Assembly (NCBI GenBank): GCA_900540425.1
Contig: UQFU01000007.1
Coordinates: forward strand, 1 to 45,210
Source of the DNA: an uncultured Alphaproteobacteria bacterium
GTDB taxonomy: Bacteria; Pseudomonadota; Alphaproteobacteria; RF32; CAG-239
Direction: 5' to 3'
Length of the DNA: 45,210 bases
Made by a program: the position numbers and the translations under genes
Shown here: piece by piece, positions 8,906 to 17,826 of the stretch
Position numbering within the stretch: the first letter of the stretch is position 1
Layout of the letters: each line of letters begins with the position of its first letter
The notes under the pieces: generated by a model
The model's database searches: none
Told to the model about the DNA's origin: nothing
What the model saw: only the letters and a program-made list of their open reading frames with translations

Positions 8906-9793
8906 ATGATAACAAAAAAAGACATCAACAAGCTTGACGGACTTTTATATTTGTATGCTCTCTCAAAAACCAACAGCAAACGCAGTGTTGCCGAAAAGTT
9001 AGGAACTTCTGTAGATACCATCAATAAATATATCAGTGATTTAGAGCAGGAAACCAAAACCATATTCTTGGTCAGCAACGGCCGAGGAACCACCATCACC
9101 CCCGAGGGGGAAAGGATTCTCCGCACGTCCGAAGATATTGTCAGAGCACTTCACAGTATCAATGACTACGCCGATACGGCTGCCTCCTGTGCTGGTATTG
9201 TCCGCATCGGAACAACCGATGCCATTGCCGGTTATTTGGGCAACGAAGGGCTTGCCGGACTTATGGCACAATACCCGGATTTATATATCGAAACCCATAT
9301 CAGCAATCAGATTCCCGATATGGCAACACTGGAAGTAGATATTGCAATCAGCTATGAACCTCCGAAACATCCGGATTTGGTATTGGCCGGTGTGCGCAAA
9401 GTCCGTTGCGGATTGTTTGCGTCGCGCCGTTACTTGGCTTATTACGGCAAACCGCGGAATATGCAGGATCTGGTTCTGAACCACCGGATTTGTGATAAAG
9501 GCAGCCATCAGACATATGTTCCCGGCTGGAAAGAAATTGTCGACAATGCGCGGCATATCGTCTATCGCACTAACTCTGTCTTTTCTTTGCACAATGCCGT
9601 AACCAATGGTATCGGGATTGGCATTCTTCCCTTGGGGAACAGCTTTGATAATCTGATGCATCTGGATAATCTGAGTTTCAATTTTGATTTTAACATTTAT
9701 CTGATTGCCCATAAAGATACCAAAGATATGCCCCGGATTCGCCTGGTTCTTGATTTTGCCCGGGAATTTCTTCAGACCCGGAATGCGTATTAA
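8906..9793 (+). CDS. LysR-family transcriptional regulator
   Basis: The N-terminal winged helix-turn-helix (about residues 5-65) contains KRSVAEKLGTSVDTINKYISDLE followed by TTITPEGERIL, the arrangement of LysR-type regulators. The remainder matches the effector-binding fold, with VRIGTTDAIAGYLG and a C-terminal NAVTNGIGIGILP segment. The start is the ATG at 8906, or a GTG four codons earlier; neither has a strong ribosome site. It is divergent from opgG across about 250 bp, so it could control the opg operon, but the effector is unknown. The DNA-recognition helix is less canonical than usual (TSVDTINKYISDLE rather than SQPAVSRQI). Confidence 0.88.
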   Translation: MITKKDINKLDGLLYLYALSKTNSKRSVAEKLGTSVDTINKYISDLEQETKTIFLVSNGRGTTITPEGERILRTSEDIVRALHSINDYADTAASCAGIVRIGTTDAIAGYLGNEGLAGLMAQYPDLYIETHISNQIPDMATLEVDIAISYEPPKHPDLVLAGVRKVRCGLFASRRYLAYYGKPRNMQDLVLNHRICDKGSHQTYVPGWKEIVDNARHIVYRTNSVFSLHNAVTNGIGIGILPLGNSFDNLMHLDNLSFNFDFNIYLIAHKDTKDMPRIRLVLDFAREFLQTRNAY

Positions 9794-9849
9794 TTCTTAT
9801 TTAATTTGTTTTCCCTACAATATTTATTCATAATCTGAGGAGATATAAG

Positions 9850-10275
9850 ATGGAAATGTGGCAAATGTGGGCGGTCGCCGGTGCCGTTCTGGTTATTTTG
9901 GAAATGTTAACCCCGGCAATGTTTTTCTTAAATCTCGCTTTAGCCTGCTTTGGTGTGGCCGCTGCCGCATTCTTTACTGTGGATTTATATGTTCTTGTTC
10001 CGCTTTGGGTTGTTCTTTCAGCCATTTTTTTGCTGTTTTTGCGTCCGCTTTTGAATCGGCGCCATGCCGCACAAAGTACTGCAACCGGAATGGGGCAGTA
10101 TGTCGGCAAAACCGCAAAGGTATTGGAGACTGTCGGCAAAGACAGCGGCGTTATCGGCATTTTCGGTGAGCGCTGGGAAGCCCGGACGGAATACAATGAG
10201 AAAATTCCGGTCGGTTCAAATGTTGTCATTGAACGCAATGACAATTTAACTATGTATGTCAAAAAGGAGAAATAA
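9850..10275 (+). CDS. NfeD-family membrane protein
   Basis: This 141-residue protein has two or three closely packed membrane segments (about 5-70), then RPLLNRR and a soluble C-terminal domain of about 65 residues that reads like the OB-fold of short NfeD proteins (GQYVGKTAKVLETVGKDSG...VIERNDNLTMYV). Short NfeD proteins are almost always encoded beside an SPFH-domain protein and act with it in membrane microdomain or quality-control functions. That is the arrangement here: the next gene begins one base after this stop codon. Confidence 0.9.
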   Translation: MEMWQMWAVAGAVLVILEMLTPAMFFLNLALACFGVAAAAFFTVDLYVLVPLWVVLSAIFLLFLRPLLNRRHAAQSTATGMGQYVGKTAKVLETVGKDSGVIGIFGERWEARTEYNEKIPVGSNVVIERNDNLTMYVKKEK

Positions 10276-10276
10276 A

Positions 10277-11257
10277 ATGGTGTTCTTGTGGATTCTGGTG
10301 GCGGCTGTCATCGTATATATCATAAAAGGTGTTATTATCGTGCAGCAGGCCGAGGCCGTAATTGTTGAACGGTTGGGCCGTTTTGAACGCGAATTGAGTC
10401 CGGGGTTCAATTTTATTTTTCCGATTTTCGAAGCCCCACGATCAATCGCCTGGAAAATTACCCAAAAACTTCCCAACGGCGAAAGCTATTCTTATATTAA
10501 AGAAAGAACCAAAATCGACCTTCGCGAAGCCGTTTATGACTTTCCCCGCCAGAACGTGATTACCAAAGACAATGTGACCATCAGCATTAACGCGTTGCTG
10601 TATTTTCAGGTTATCAATCCCAAAAGCGCCGTTTATGAAATCCAAAATTTGCCCGAAGCCATCGAAAAGCTGACGCAAACGACGCTGCGTAATCTGGTTG
10701 GGGCTTTGGACTTGGATGAAACGCTGGTTTCCCGCGACAAAATCAATCACGAACTGCGGGCAATTTTGGATGATGCAACCAATAAATGGGGCGTAAAAGT
10801 CAACCGTGTCGAACTTCAGGATGTCATTCCGCCGGCAGATATTCAGCAGGCAATGGAAAAGCAAATGAAAGCCGAACGCGAACGCCGTGCCGCCATTCTG
10901 GAGGCCGAAGGGTTGAAAAAAGCCTCGATTTTGAAAGCCGAGGGCCAAAAAGAAGCCGAGATTAACCGTGCGGAAGGCGATAAACAGGCGGCTATCCTGC
11001 AAGCAGACGGTCAGGCCGAAGCCAGAATAAAAACTGCCGAAGCGGAGGCCTCCGCCATCAAAATGGTTATCGAGGCTATTGGCAATAAAGGCCAGCCGGA
11101 CAAATACCTGATTGCCATGAAATATTTGGAAACGTTAAAGTCCATTACCGAAGGCGAAAACAATAAAGTTGTCTATATGCCTTATGAAGCAACCGGGATT
11201 TTAAGTTCGGTCGATGGCATCAAGCAAATGTTCAATGCCGGCGGAAAGTGTTCCTGA
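10277..11257 (+). CDS. SPFH/stomatin-type membrane protein (QmcA-like)
   Basis: This is a stomatin/prohibitin-family protein that forms oligomeric assemblies at the inner membrane and commonly works with NfeD. An N-terminal membrane segment is followed by the SPFH domain (QQAEAVIVERLGRFERELSPG... near residues 22-45) and a long alanine/glutamate-rich coiled coil (about 190-265). The C-terminal part is VVYMPYEATGILSSVDGIKQMF. AAGGAG precedes the ATG at 10277. An in-frame ATG at 10256 would overlap nfeD and lacks a ribosome site. It forms a two-gene operon with the NfeD gene and ends just before a strong terminator. Confidence 0.93.
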   Translation: MVFLWILVAAVIVYIIKGVIIVQQAEAVIVERLGRFERELSPGFNFIFPIFEAPRSIAWKITQKLPNGESYSYIKERTKIDLREAVYDFPRQNVITKDNVTISINALLYFQVINPKSAVYEIQNLPEAIEKLTQTTLRNLVGALDLDETLVSRDKINHELRAILDDATNKWGVKVNRVELQDVIPPADIQQAMEKQMKAERERRAAILEAEGLKKASILKAEGQKEAEINRAEGDKQAAILQADGQAEARIKTAEAEASAIKMVIEAIGNKGQPDKYLIAMKYLETLKSITEGENNKVVYMPYEATGILSSVDGIKQMFNAGGKCS

Positions 11258-11268
11258 ACAAACAGCTA

Positions 11269-11298
11269 ATAAAAAACCCCGCTATAGCGGGGTTTTTT
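11269..11298. terminator. Bidirectional intrinsic terminator
   Basis: A perfect palindrome CCCCGCTATAGCGGGG (11277-11292) is flanked by an A-run on the left and a T-run on the right, so it can end transcription on both strands. It separates the convergent SPFH gene (plus) and the membrane protein gene ending at 11300 (minus). Confidence 0.93.
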
Positions 11299-11299
11299 A

Positions 11300-12061
11300 T
11301 TAGGCTTCGGTTTTTTTTGCCGCATCTCCGTCAGAACTGTCCGGAAACTGCAACATCAGCCAAAAGGCCAGAGCCGTAACCGCCGCCAGGAAAAAGATGC
11401 CCGATATTCCAAGTCCGGCATATCCAAGCAGCAGGTTGAGAACCGAAATCGCAAAAACCGCCGTTGAACCGACTCTCATCCGGCTGCTGAAAGTGGGCTT
11501 TTCCGCCCATTTCCCCGTAAATAAGAAAGTAACCGCGGCATAGAAAAGAGCAATAAGCAGGTAATAAGCCAACAGTATGACAAAACAGGCAACGGCAAAA
11601 ATATTGAGATAATGCTCGGAAACATCTTTCATTTTTTCTTGATAATCCTGTTTTTCAAACCGGTAAGACGCATCGCCCAACGAACGAACTTTGACTTCGC
11701 CCTTGCTGACGACGTAAACGTTTTTCCGGGAAATCTGAATACTGCTTTTGGATTTCAGGAGTTCGTCAAAGTCCAGACTGTCGACACGCGTGTCCAGAAT
11801 AACCGGCAAACCGGCATATCCGGGAACAAAAGGAACTTTAAGCTTAACGTTTTTAACCGTATCGGCCGGCTCAATGACAACGCCGTTCTCAATTTCTATC
11901 GGCAAGAGCTGATCAAGGGTGTTTTGTACTTCCGGAACCATGGCCAAAACGACTTTTTTTGAAGCGTAAAAGACTTGAACGGTAATGATAACGGCCAGCA
12001 ATGCCAGAAAAAGCGTGCCGATTCCCCGTCCGTTTTTAAGATAATTGATAATTCGGGTCAT
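11300..12061 (-). CDS. Multi-pass membrane protein, DUF1189-like
   Basis: I read a 253-residue integral membrane protein with one N-terminal membrane segment (about 13-35), an extracytoplasmic domain of about 120 residues rich in V, K and D (including ILDTRVDSLDFDELLKSKSS), and three C-terminal membrane segments from about 155. This layout resembles DUF1189 proteins, but I am not certain of the family. The ATG at 12061 is preceded by AGGAG seven bases upstream, which favours it over the longer open frame. It is convergent with the SPFH gene and divergent from the HdeD-like gene. Confidence 0.7.
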   Translation of the reverse strand: MTRIINYLKNGRGIGTLFLALLAVIITVQVFYASKKVVLAMVPEVQNTLDQLLPIEIENGVVIEPADTVKNVKLKVPFVPGYAGLPVILDTRVDSLDFDELLKSKSSIQISRKNVYVVSKGEVKVRSLGDASYRFEKQDYQEKMKDVSEHYLNIFAVACFVILLAYYLLIALFYAAVTFLFTGKWAEKPTFSSRMRVGSTAVFAISVLNLLLGYAGLGISGIFFLAAVTALAFWLMLQFPDSSDGDAAKKTEA

Positions 12062-12212
12062 TAAATTTCTCCTGAAATTGTTTTTTGCCATTCTAAAGCG
12101 TAAGGGATAACAAATCAATCTTATTTTGGATAATCCGCCGCAGGGTTTAAAAACCGGTTTTGGAAACTATATACAGAGCGTGTCGTGTTATCAATTTTCA
12201 GGAGATAAAATA

Positions 12213-12755
12213 ATGGTAAAAACGCAAGCCGCCGCTCCGGATCGCCCGGTTATCGGCATCTGGCACCTTATCGCCGGGATTATCATGGCGGTACTCGGAA
12301 TTTATGTCTGGTTCAACCCGGTTGTGTCTCTGGTCGCCTTGGCGCTGTACCTCGGAATTGCTTTCATTGTGGTCGGTGCCGGATATTTGGCGGTTTCTTT
12401 TTCGTTCCAGTCCGGCTGGTACTTGTTGGTCGGATTGTTGGATATTTTCGTCGGGATCATTTTTGTCGGCAATTTGGGAGTAACGGCCGAAACGCTGCCG
12501 ATTATCTTTGCCGTTTGGTGCCTTGCCGTCGGCATTGTCCAATTGGCCAATGCCTGGCAGCTTCGCCGGGACGGCTTTGACTGGGGCTGGAGTGCCGGCG
12601 TCGGAGTTTTGGGAATAGTCTTTGCTTTTCTGATTCTTGCCTATCCGGTTTTGGGCGCTTTGACGATTACGGCGATCATGGGCGCTTATATTCTGCTGTA
12701 TGGGCTGGTCGAGATTGCCGAATATTTCTATGCCCGCCGCATTTCCGCCGTCTGA
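12213..12755 (+). CDS. HdeD-family (DUF308) membrane protein
   Basis: This 180-residue protein has about six hydrophobic helices in three pairs, including WHLIAGIIMAVLGIYVWFNP and YLAVSFSFQSGWYLLVGLLD, the layout of the HdeD/DUF308 family. HdeD in E. coli belongs to the acid-fitness island. The present protein may contribute to acid or envelope stress resistance, but this is inference. AGGAGATAAAATA lies directly before the ATG at 12213. An earlier in-frame start lacks a ribosome site. It is convergent with the sensor kinase gene, with only about 20 bases between the stops. Confidence 0.85.
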   Translation: MVKTQAAAPDRPVIGIWHLIAGIIMAVLGIYVWFNPVVSLVALALYLGIAFIVVGAGYLAVSFSFQSGWYLLVGLLDIFVGIIFVGNLGVTAETLPIIFAVWCLAVGIVQLANAWQLRRDGFDWGWSAGVGVLGIVFAFLILAYPVLGALTITAIMGAYILLYGLVEIAEYFYARRISAV

Positions 12756-12777
12756 AAACGTTTTTTTGCCTGCGGAT

Positions 12778-14130
12778 TTATTCTTTGCCGGAAAATACCG
12801 TAACGCAAAAGCCTTCCGGCGTATTGGCAAATTCAATCCGGCAGCCGTACAGGGCGGCAATTTTTCCGATGATGGAAAGGCCCAGCCCGCTGCCGGTTGT
12901 TTTTTGTCCGGCCGGTCGGTAGAAACGCTGTCCCAAATGGCAAATTTGTTCTTCGTCGACGGTTGTTTCCGAATTGCAAACGCGGATACGGCCGTTTTGA
13001 ATTGTCAGTGTGACTTTCGCTCCCTCCGGACTGTATTTGACGGCATTGTCAATCAAATTGCGCAACATCAGGGCCGCCCAGACCGGATTCCCGTTGTCAA
13101 ACGGAGCTTTCCCGGAAATGTCGGATATAATGGTAATGTTTTTTGCTGTTGCCATCGGCTGATACTCTTCCGTAATCTGCGCTGCCGTTTGTGCCCAGTC
13201 TATGCGATTGGCTTCGCCCGGCAAAACGTCAAATCCGGCTTCAATCCGCGAAAATGCCAGCAGTTGCTCAACCAGACGGGTCGAACGGTCAATCCCCTGT
13301 TCCAGCTTGCGCAGAGCTTGCGCCAGAGCTTGCGGATTGTCGGCTGACATCTCGGCGACCTCCAGCTGGACTTTAAGGGCGGTCAGCGGGCTGCGCAGCT
13401 CATGCGCTGAGTCGGCAATAAAGCTTTTTTCCCGTTGCAGCATATCTTCAATCCGTCGGAAAAGCTGATTGACAGCCTCGGTCAGCGGTCTGACTTCTCC
13501 CGGAATGCCGGTTTCGTCGAGCGGCGAAAGATCTTCAGCTTTCCGTTTTTTCAATTTTTGAGCCAAACGATTGAGGGGGGAAAATTCTTTGGTCAGCATC
13601 AGAATAATCGCCGCCAGCAGGACGGCCAGGCCGATTCCCCAGGGCGTCATAAATTCTTCAAACATATCTTCGACAATTTCGTTGCGATAGTCCAGCTCCT
13701 GGCCGACGGCAACAATATAGCTGCTGTCGGTGGACATCAGGCGGATAACGCGCCAGTCCTCGTCGTCAATCCGTTCGGTTCCAAAACTGCCCGTCCGTCC
13801 GAACGGCGGAAAGTCTTTGCCGTTTTCCCCGTCATGAAAAATCCGTTTCCCTTCGTTGCTGAAAACGGCAAAGCCGATGGATTCGTCTTCATCATCGGCA
13901 TTGTGAATATCATCAACCAGTCTGTCGCTGATTTTTTGGATTCCCGGCGTAATGTGACTCCAGTCGGCAGTCGAAAGCTGCCGGGCAAGGGCAATCTGAT
14001 AAGTGTCAAAAAACTCGTCGACTTTTTCCCGGCATTCTTTCCACGACAAAATGCCCGCGGTTACAAAAACGGCGGCCGAAATCAGCACAAAAAAAACCAT
14101 CAGCCTCAGGCGCAGATTAAGCTTTTTCAT
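12778..14130 (-). CDS. Two-component sensor histidine kinase, QseC/PmrB-like
   Basis: This is an inner-membrane kinase of 450 aa. Two membrane segments (about 10-30 and 162-182) bracket a periplasmic sensor region that is unusually acidic (HNADDEDESIGF and nearby), as might suit metal or cationic-peptide sensing. HAMP-like, HisKA and HATPase domains follow. The phospho-acceptor is H243 in SAHELRSPLTALK. The N-box NLIDNAVKYSP and the G-box GSGLGLSI are present. It starts at the base after the regulator stop codon, so they are co-translated. Gene order ygiW-like, regulator, kinase is that of ygiW-qseB-qseC in enterobacteria. Confidence 0.92.
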   Translation of the reverse strand: MKKLNLRLRLMVFFVLISAAVFVTAGILSWKECREKVDEFFDTYQIALARQLSTADWSHITPGIQKISDRLVDDIHNADDEDESIGFAVFSNEGKRIFHDGENGKDFPPFGRTGSFGTERIDDEDWRVIRLMSTDSSYIVAVGQELDYRNEIVEDMFEEFMTPWGIGLAVLLAAIILMLTKEFSPLNRLAQKLKKRKAEDLSPLDETGIPGEVRPLTEAVNQLFRRIEDMLQREKSFIADSAHELRSPLTALKVQLEVAEMSADNPQALAQALRKLEQGIDRSTRLVEQLLAFSRIEAGFDVLPGEANRIDWAQTAAQITEEYQPMATAKNITIISDISGKAPFDNGNPVWAALMLRNLIDNAVKYSPEGAKVTLTIQNGRIRVCNSETTVDEEQICHLGQRFYRPAGQKTTGSGLGLSIIGKIAALYGCRIEFANTPEGFCVTVFSGKE

Positions 14131-14787
14131 TCAGTCCTCCATAATGTAGCCGATTTTATTAATGGTTTTGACAATGTCTTTGCCGAGTTTTTTTCGCAAA
14201 TGGTGAATATGGACTTCCACGGCATTGCTCGAAACTTCGTCGTCCCAGGAATAAATTTTGTTTTCGATGCTTTCTTTGGACAATACCTTGTTGCGGTTGA
14301 GCAGCAACAGCTCCAGCAAAGCCGTTTCCCGGGGAGATAAAATAATTTCTTTGCCCTGATAAAATGTTTTGCGCGTCTGCGGATTAAAAACAACCCCCCG
14401 GTAAACGATTTCCGGAACCTTTACGCCGCTCTGCCTGCGGATAAGGGCATTGAGCCGGGCTTGTACTTCCTTAAGCGAAAAGGGCTTTCCGAGATAATCG
14501 TCAGCCCCGCTGTTCAGTCCGGCAATCCGCTCGTCAACGTCGCCGCGTGCGGTTAGAATAAGCACCGGTTCACCGCAGCCCCGGCTGCGCCAGTCTTTCA
14601 GAATTGAGAGACCGTCTCGGCCGGGCAGGCCCAAATCGAGGACAACGGCATCATATTTGGCTTGGAACAGGGCTTCGTGCCCGTCGTTTCCGTCTGTAAA
14701 CCAGTCAACTGCAAATCCGAGTTTCTCTAGTCCGGTTTTTATCCCGTCGCCGATAAGGCTGTCATCCTCGATTAGTAAGACCCGCAT
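14131..14787 (-). CDS. OmpR-family response regulator, QseB/PmrA-like
   Basis: This 218-residue regulator has an N-terminal receiver domain with the acidic pair near residues 8-9, phospho-acceptor D51 in VVLDLGLPGRDG and the conserved lysine in YLGKPF. A C-terminal OmpR-type winged helix follows (LSPRETALLELLLLNRNKVLSKE, then EVHIHHLRKKLG). It is co-transcribed with the kinase downstream and lies 7 bases after the YgiW-like gene. A perfect CTTAAG-N5-CTTAAG box upstream of the operon matches the known PmrA/QseB recognition sequence, so the operon probably regulates itself. Confidence 0.93.
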   Translation of the reverse strand: MRVLLIEDDSLIGDGIKTGLEKLGFAVDWFTDGNDGHEALFQAKYDAVVLDLGLPGRDGLSILKDWRSRGCGEPVLILTARGDVDERIAGLNSGADDYLGKPFSLKEVQARLNALIRRQSGVKVPEIVYRGVVFNPQTRKTFYQGKEIILSPRETALLELLLLNRNKVLSKESIENKIYSWDDEVSSNAVEVHIHHLRKKLGKDIVKTINKIGYIMED

Positions 14788-14794
14788 TTTTATC

Positions 14795-15160
14795 CTATTT
14801 TTTCAGAGTTACGATATCAACGTCAACTTCGGCGTCTCTGAGCATATCTTTGTCAACTTCGCCCTCAATGATAATTTCGTCATTCGGGGTAGCATTTACG
14901 CCGTTCCAGTCATCGTCGTCAATTTCGATTGTAATCGTTCCGGTAGCATCTTTAAACAAATATTTTTCATTGCCCAGGCTTTTTTCAATTTTGCCGCTCA
15001 GCTTGACCGGGGTATCGTCAGAAACCTTCAGGGCTTCCGCAACGCTCATAACCGGCAGTCCGGGACCCTGAAATCCGCCGCGGGCCTGCTGTTGAGCCAT
15101 GGCATTTGCGGATACGCCGAGAACCAAAGCCAAAGAAGTAGCTGCTAAAAATTTATTCAT
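14795..15160 (-). CDS. ygiW: Periplasmic OB-fold protein, YgiW/VisP-like
   Basis: This is a small secreted protein of the bacterial OB-fold (BOF, NirD/YgiW/YdeI) family. A signal peptide ends at about residue 22 (ALVLGVSANAMA). The mature part contains the family pattern from QGPGLPVMSVAEALK through PVKLSGKIEKSLG, YLFKDATGTITIEID and DEIIIEGEVDKD. YgiW relatives bind cationic ligands and are linked to stress resistance. It is the first gene before a QseBC-like pair, as in E. coli. AAGGAGATGAAAC precedes the ATG. Confidence 0.92.
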   Translation of the reverse strand: MNKFLAATSLALVLGVSANAMAQQQARGGFQGPGLPVMSVAEALKVSDDTPVKLSGKIEKSLGNEKYLFKDATGTITIEIDDDDWNGVNATPNDEIIIEGEVDKDMLRDAEVDVDIVTLKK

Positions 15161-15226
15161 GTTTCATCTCCTTAAAAAAATTAATTATGGTTTATCTTGA
15201 TTACATTCTTAGTTCAACATTTCAAA

Positions 15227-15243
15227 CTTAAGGAACGCTTAAG
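15227..15243 (-). promoter_or_regulatory. PmrA/QseB-type operator CTTAAG-N5-CTTAAG
   Basis: On the minus strand the sequence reads CTTAAGCGTTCCTTAAG, a perfect tandem hexamer with the 5-bp gap known for PmrA- and QseB-type regulators. It lies about 67 bases upstream of the ygiW-like ATG, with a plausible -10 (TAAGAAT) about 14-15 bp downstream of the box. It overlaps the stop codon of the mechanosensitive channel gene. Its position implies positive autoregulation of the ygiW-regulator-kinase operon. Confidence 0.8.
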
Positions 15244-17704
15244 TCATTTTAATTTTTTCTAATAATTTATTTTTGTCAGAAATTTCAGAGAGTTGCTCTT
15301 CATCTGGTTGCAGGTGGATAACTTGCTGCGGAAAAGGGATGTTAATATTCAGCTCCCGGAAGTTAATAATGATTTTCTCCCGCAAATCGTTGGAAATCGA
15401 GCCTTTGTCATAAATGTTGGCCGTAAAACAGTTGAGCTGAAAATTAAGGCTGTTGTCCGTCAAATCCGTAAAAGCGACCGATGGTGCCGGATTCGCCAAA
15501 ACCTTGGGATTGCTTTGCGCTATTTCCAAAAGGGTTTTTTTGACCAGTTCGATATCGCTGTTATAATCCACGCCCACTTTGATTTCGATTCGCCCCAGCC
15601 GGTCGGTGTAGGTCATGTTGATAACGCTTTTTGAAAGGATTGAGGCGTTGGGAATGATAATATTTGATTTGCTCCAGGTTTCAAGCTCGGTGGAGCGCAT
15701 GTTAATCTGTTTGACGATTCCTTCTTGCCCGTCAATAATCACCCAGTCTCCGACCTTAATCGGCCGCTCAAACAAAATTGTCAGTCCGGCTACCAGATTG
15801 CTGACAATGTTCTGCAGCCCGAGACCGGCGCCGAAGGACAACGCGCCGGCAATAATCGCAATGCTGCTGAGGCTTCCGCCCATGACCGCAATTGCCAGGA
15901 TGCCCGAAAAAATAAAGCCGACAAAACCGGTCAGCGACATAATTGAATTGCGCACGCCGTCGTCCATGTCAATTTTGCTCAGGTTTCCGGAGGCAAAACT
16001 GTTTTTGAGCATTTTAAACAACGACAGCGAAATAAAGAAACAGATAATGCCGAGCAGAATCGAGGTGATTGAAATCCGAATGCCGCCAATATCAAAACCG
16101 ACCAGAAAATTTTTGACATTGTTCAGCATAATGTCGACCGAAACGCCCCAAACCGCCAGCAGGGTCAGCAGGCAGACGAGTGCCAGCGCCGGCGTCAACA
16201 GCAGCCCGAACCAAAACTCGGTCTTGACCAGCGTCCGCCGGGAAATGCGAAATGTCCGCTGCCAGAATTTAAACAGCAGCAGTTGGTGAAACAGGCCCCT
16301 CAGCAGCTTTCCGGCAATATAAAATCCTCCGGCAACCAGAACTGAAATAATAAAACGATTGATGATAAATTCCGACAGGCGGATATATCCGAACAGCGAC
16401 AAGCCGAAAGCAAGCGCCATCAATAACGAAACCAGCATTCCGGCTTTGGCTTCGGTGCTGAGCTGGGGATCGGCCTCGTCTTCGGCAGTATTGCCGTCGG
16501 CGGCTTTGGACTGTTGCAGAACGGCTGCGGCGGCATTTTTTCCGTCATCAGTATTACAGTTGGTTCCCGTATCGTAAAAGAAACGGCGTGTAACCAGAAT
16601 AATACAGAAAGCCTTGACACCGTTGGCAAAAATTTTCAGAGCGTAAATCATCTGCGGCGCATAGTTCATCTCTTTGGCCAAAGACTGAAAAAAGGAGACG
16701 GCGCAAACTGCCGCAATCGAAAAAATCAGCGATGAACTGATTTTGCGCGCTTTGTTATCGCAAACTTCAATAATCCGCCACTTGCCGTTAAAAGGGGTAA
16801 AAGTAACTTTGACAATCGCTGCCGAGAGATAATAATAAAGCAGATAAACGGCAATTGTCTTAAGCAGAATGCCAAAATCGCTGCTGATAATCAGCTTGGT
16901 ATTGAGCAGCCAAAGCAAAAATGCGCCGAAAAACGCCGCCGGAATGATGCCGCGTCCGGCCAGCATGCCGACTGCTGCCCATACTTTTTGCGAATAGGTC
17001 GGAAATTCAATGCCGCGCTTATATCCAAAATGCCGTTTGACCGTCCGGCTCAAATAAATTCCGCCGATCAGCGCTGCCAGCAAAATCAGGCTGACCGCCA
17101 GAATATTGCTGTTTACGACTTCTTTTTTGTCAGCGGACAGATTCTGATACCAGCTGAGCGGTGATTTGGCCAGTTCAAAGGCAAATCCGGCAAAACCGGT
17201 CAGAGAATCCCAAAATTCCTGTGGTTGAAAAATGGAACTCTGCTTAACCATAATCTGATTAAGCAGTTCCTGATTGCGGGTTTTTACGATTAGGGCGTTA
17301 ATTTCTTCTATTTTGGTCTTGATTAAATCCGCTTGCGCAATTTCTGCCTTATATTTGTCGGCTTCGGTGTTGAATTTGCTGCGTTGTTTGGCAATCGCCG
17401 CCGGTTCGTCTTTAGGATTTTGCGGGATTTCGCCCAAGGCGTTGATTTTTTTCTGAACGGCTGTCAGTTCCGTGCTGAGTTCGCTTCGTGCTTGCAGAAT
17501 GCCGGTTTGAATATCGTTTACTTCCTGCAAATAATCGCTGATCTGCTTGTTGTCTGCTTTTCCGGAGCCAAGCCGAGACGAAATCTTGTCCAGACGGGTG
17601 CTGATTTTGCTGAAGTCCGGCGGCAGGGCAGAAAGATCCTGCGCATTTGCCTCAGAAATGGCCATAATTAATAAAGCCAAAATTGCTGACAGTAATTTTT
17701 TCAT
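15239..17704 (-). CDS. Large mechanosensitive channel of the MscS superfamily (DUF3772 type)
   Basis: This protein of about 821 aa has a signal peptide (MKKLLSAILALLIMAISEANA). A periplasmic helical, coiled-coil-rich region follows (about 25-165) of the DUF3772 kind, then many membrane segments. The C-terminal MscS core has the pore-lining helix rich in G and A (AGALSFGAGLGLQNIVSNL) followed by FERPIKVGDWVIIDGQEG. It would release solutes on hypo-osmotic shock. AAAGGAG precedes two adjacent ATG codons at 17707 and 17704, and spacing favours the second. Relatives are MscK, MscM and YbiO. It lies upstream of, and on the same strand as, the ygiW operon. Confidence 0.9.
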   Translation of the reverse strand: MKKLLSAILALLIMAISEANAQDLSALPPDFSKISTRLDKISSRLGSGKADNKQISDYLQEVNDIQTGILQARSELSTELTAVQKKINALGEIPQNPKDEPAAIAKQRSKFNTEADKYKAEIAQADLIKTKIEEINALIVKTRNQELLNQIMVKQSSIFQPQEFWDSLTGFAGFAFELAKSPLSWYQNLSADKKEVVNSNILAVSLILLAALIGGIYLSRTVKRHFGYKRGIEFPTYSQKVWAAVGMLAGRGIIPAAFFGAFLLWLLNTKLIISSDFGILLKTIAVYLLYYYLSAAIVKVTFTPFNGKWRIIEVCDNKARKISSSLIFSIAAVCAVSFFQSLAKEMNYAPQMIYALKIFANGVKAFCIILVTRRFFYDTGTNCNTDDGKNAAAAVLQQSKAADGNTAEDEADPQLSTEAKAGMLVSLLMALAFGLSLFGYIRLSEFIINRFIISVLVAGGFYIAGKLLRGLFHQLLLFKFWQRTFRISRRTLVKTEFWFGLLLTPALALVCLLTLLAVWGVSVDIMLNNVKNFLVGFDIGGIRISITSILLGIICFFISLSLFKMLKNSFASGNLSKIDMDDGVRNSIMSLTGFVGFIFSGILAIAVMGGSLSSIAIIAGALSFGAGLGLQNIVSNLVAGLTILFERPIKVGDWVIIDGQEGIVKQINMRSTELETWSKSNIIIPNASILSKSVINMTYTDRLGRIEIKVGVDYNSDIELVKKTLLEIAQSNPKVLANPAPSVAFTDLTDNSLNFQLNCFTANIYDKGSISNDLREKIIINFRELNINIPFPQQVIHLQPDEEQLSEISDKNKLLEKIKMT

Positions 17705-17826
17705 CATTCGCTCCTTTGATAATCCTGTCATAATATGGATATGAATTAAGGATTATCAAGGAGCACAGAACAAAACTTCAACCGGTTGGGCCGGGCGTCG
17801 GAGGACGTTAGCGCCTTTGCCGGAAA

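Noticed and set aside
13435..14340. A 301-codon frame antisense to the kinase and regulator genes
   Set aside because: The opposite strand carries complete HisKA/HATPase and OmpR-type motifs. The antisense translation is low in recognisable structure.
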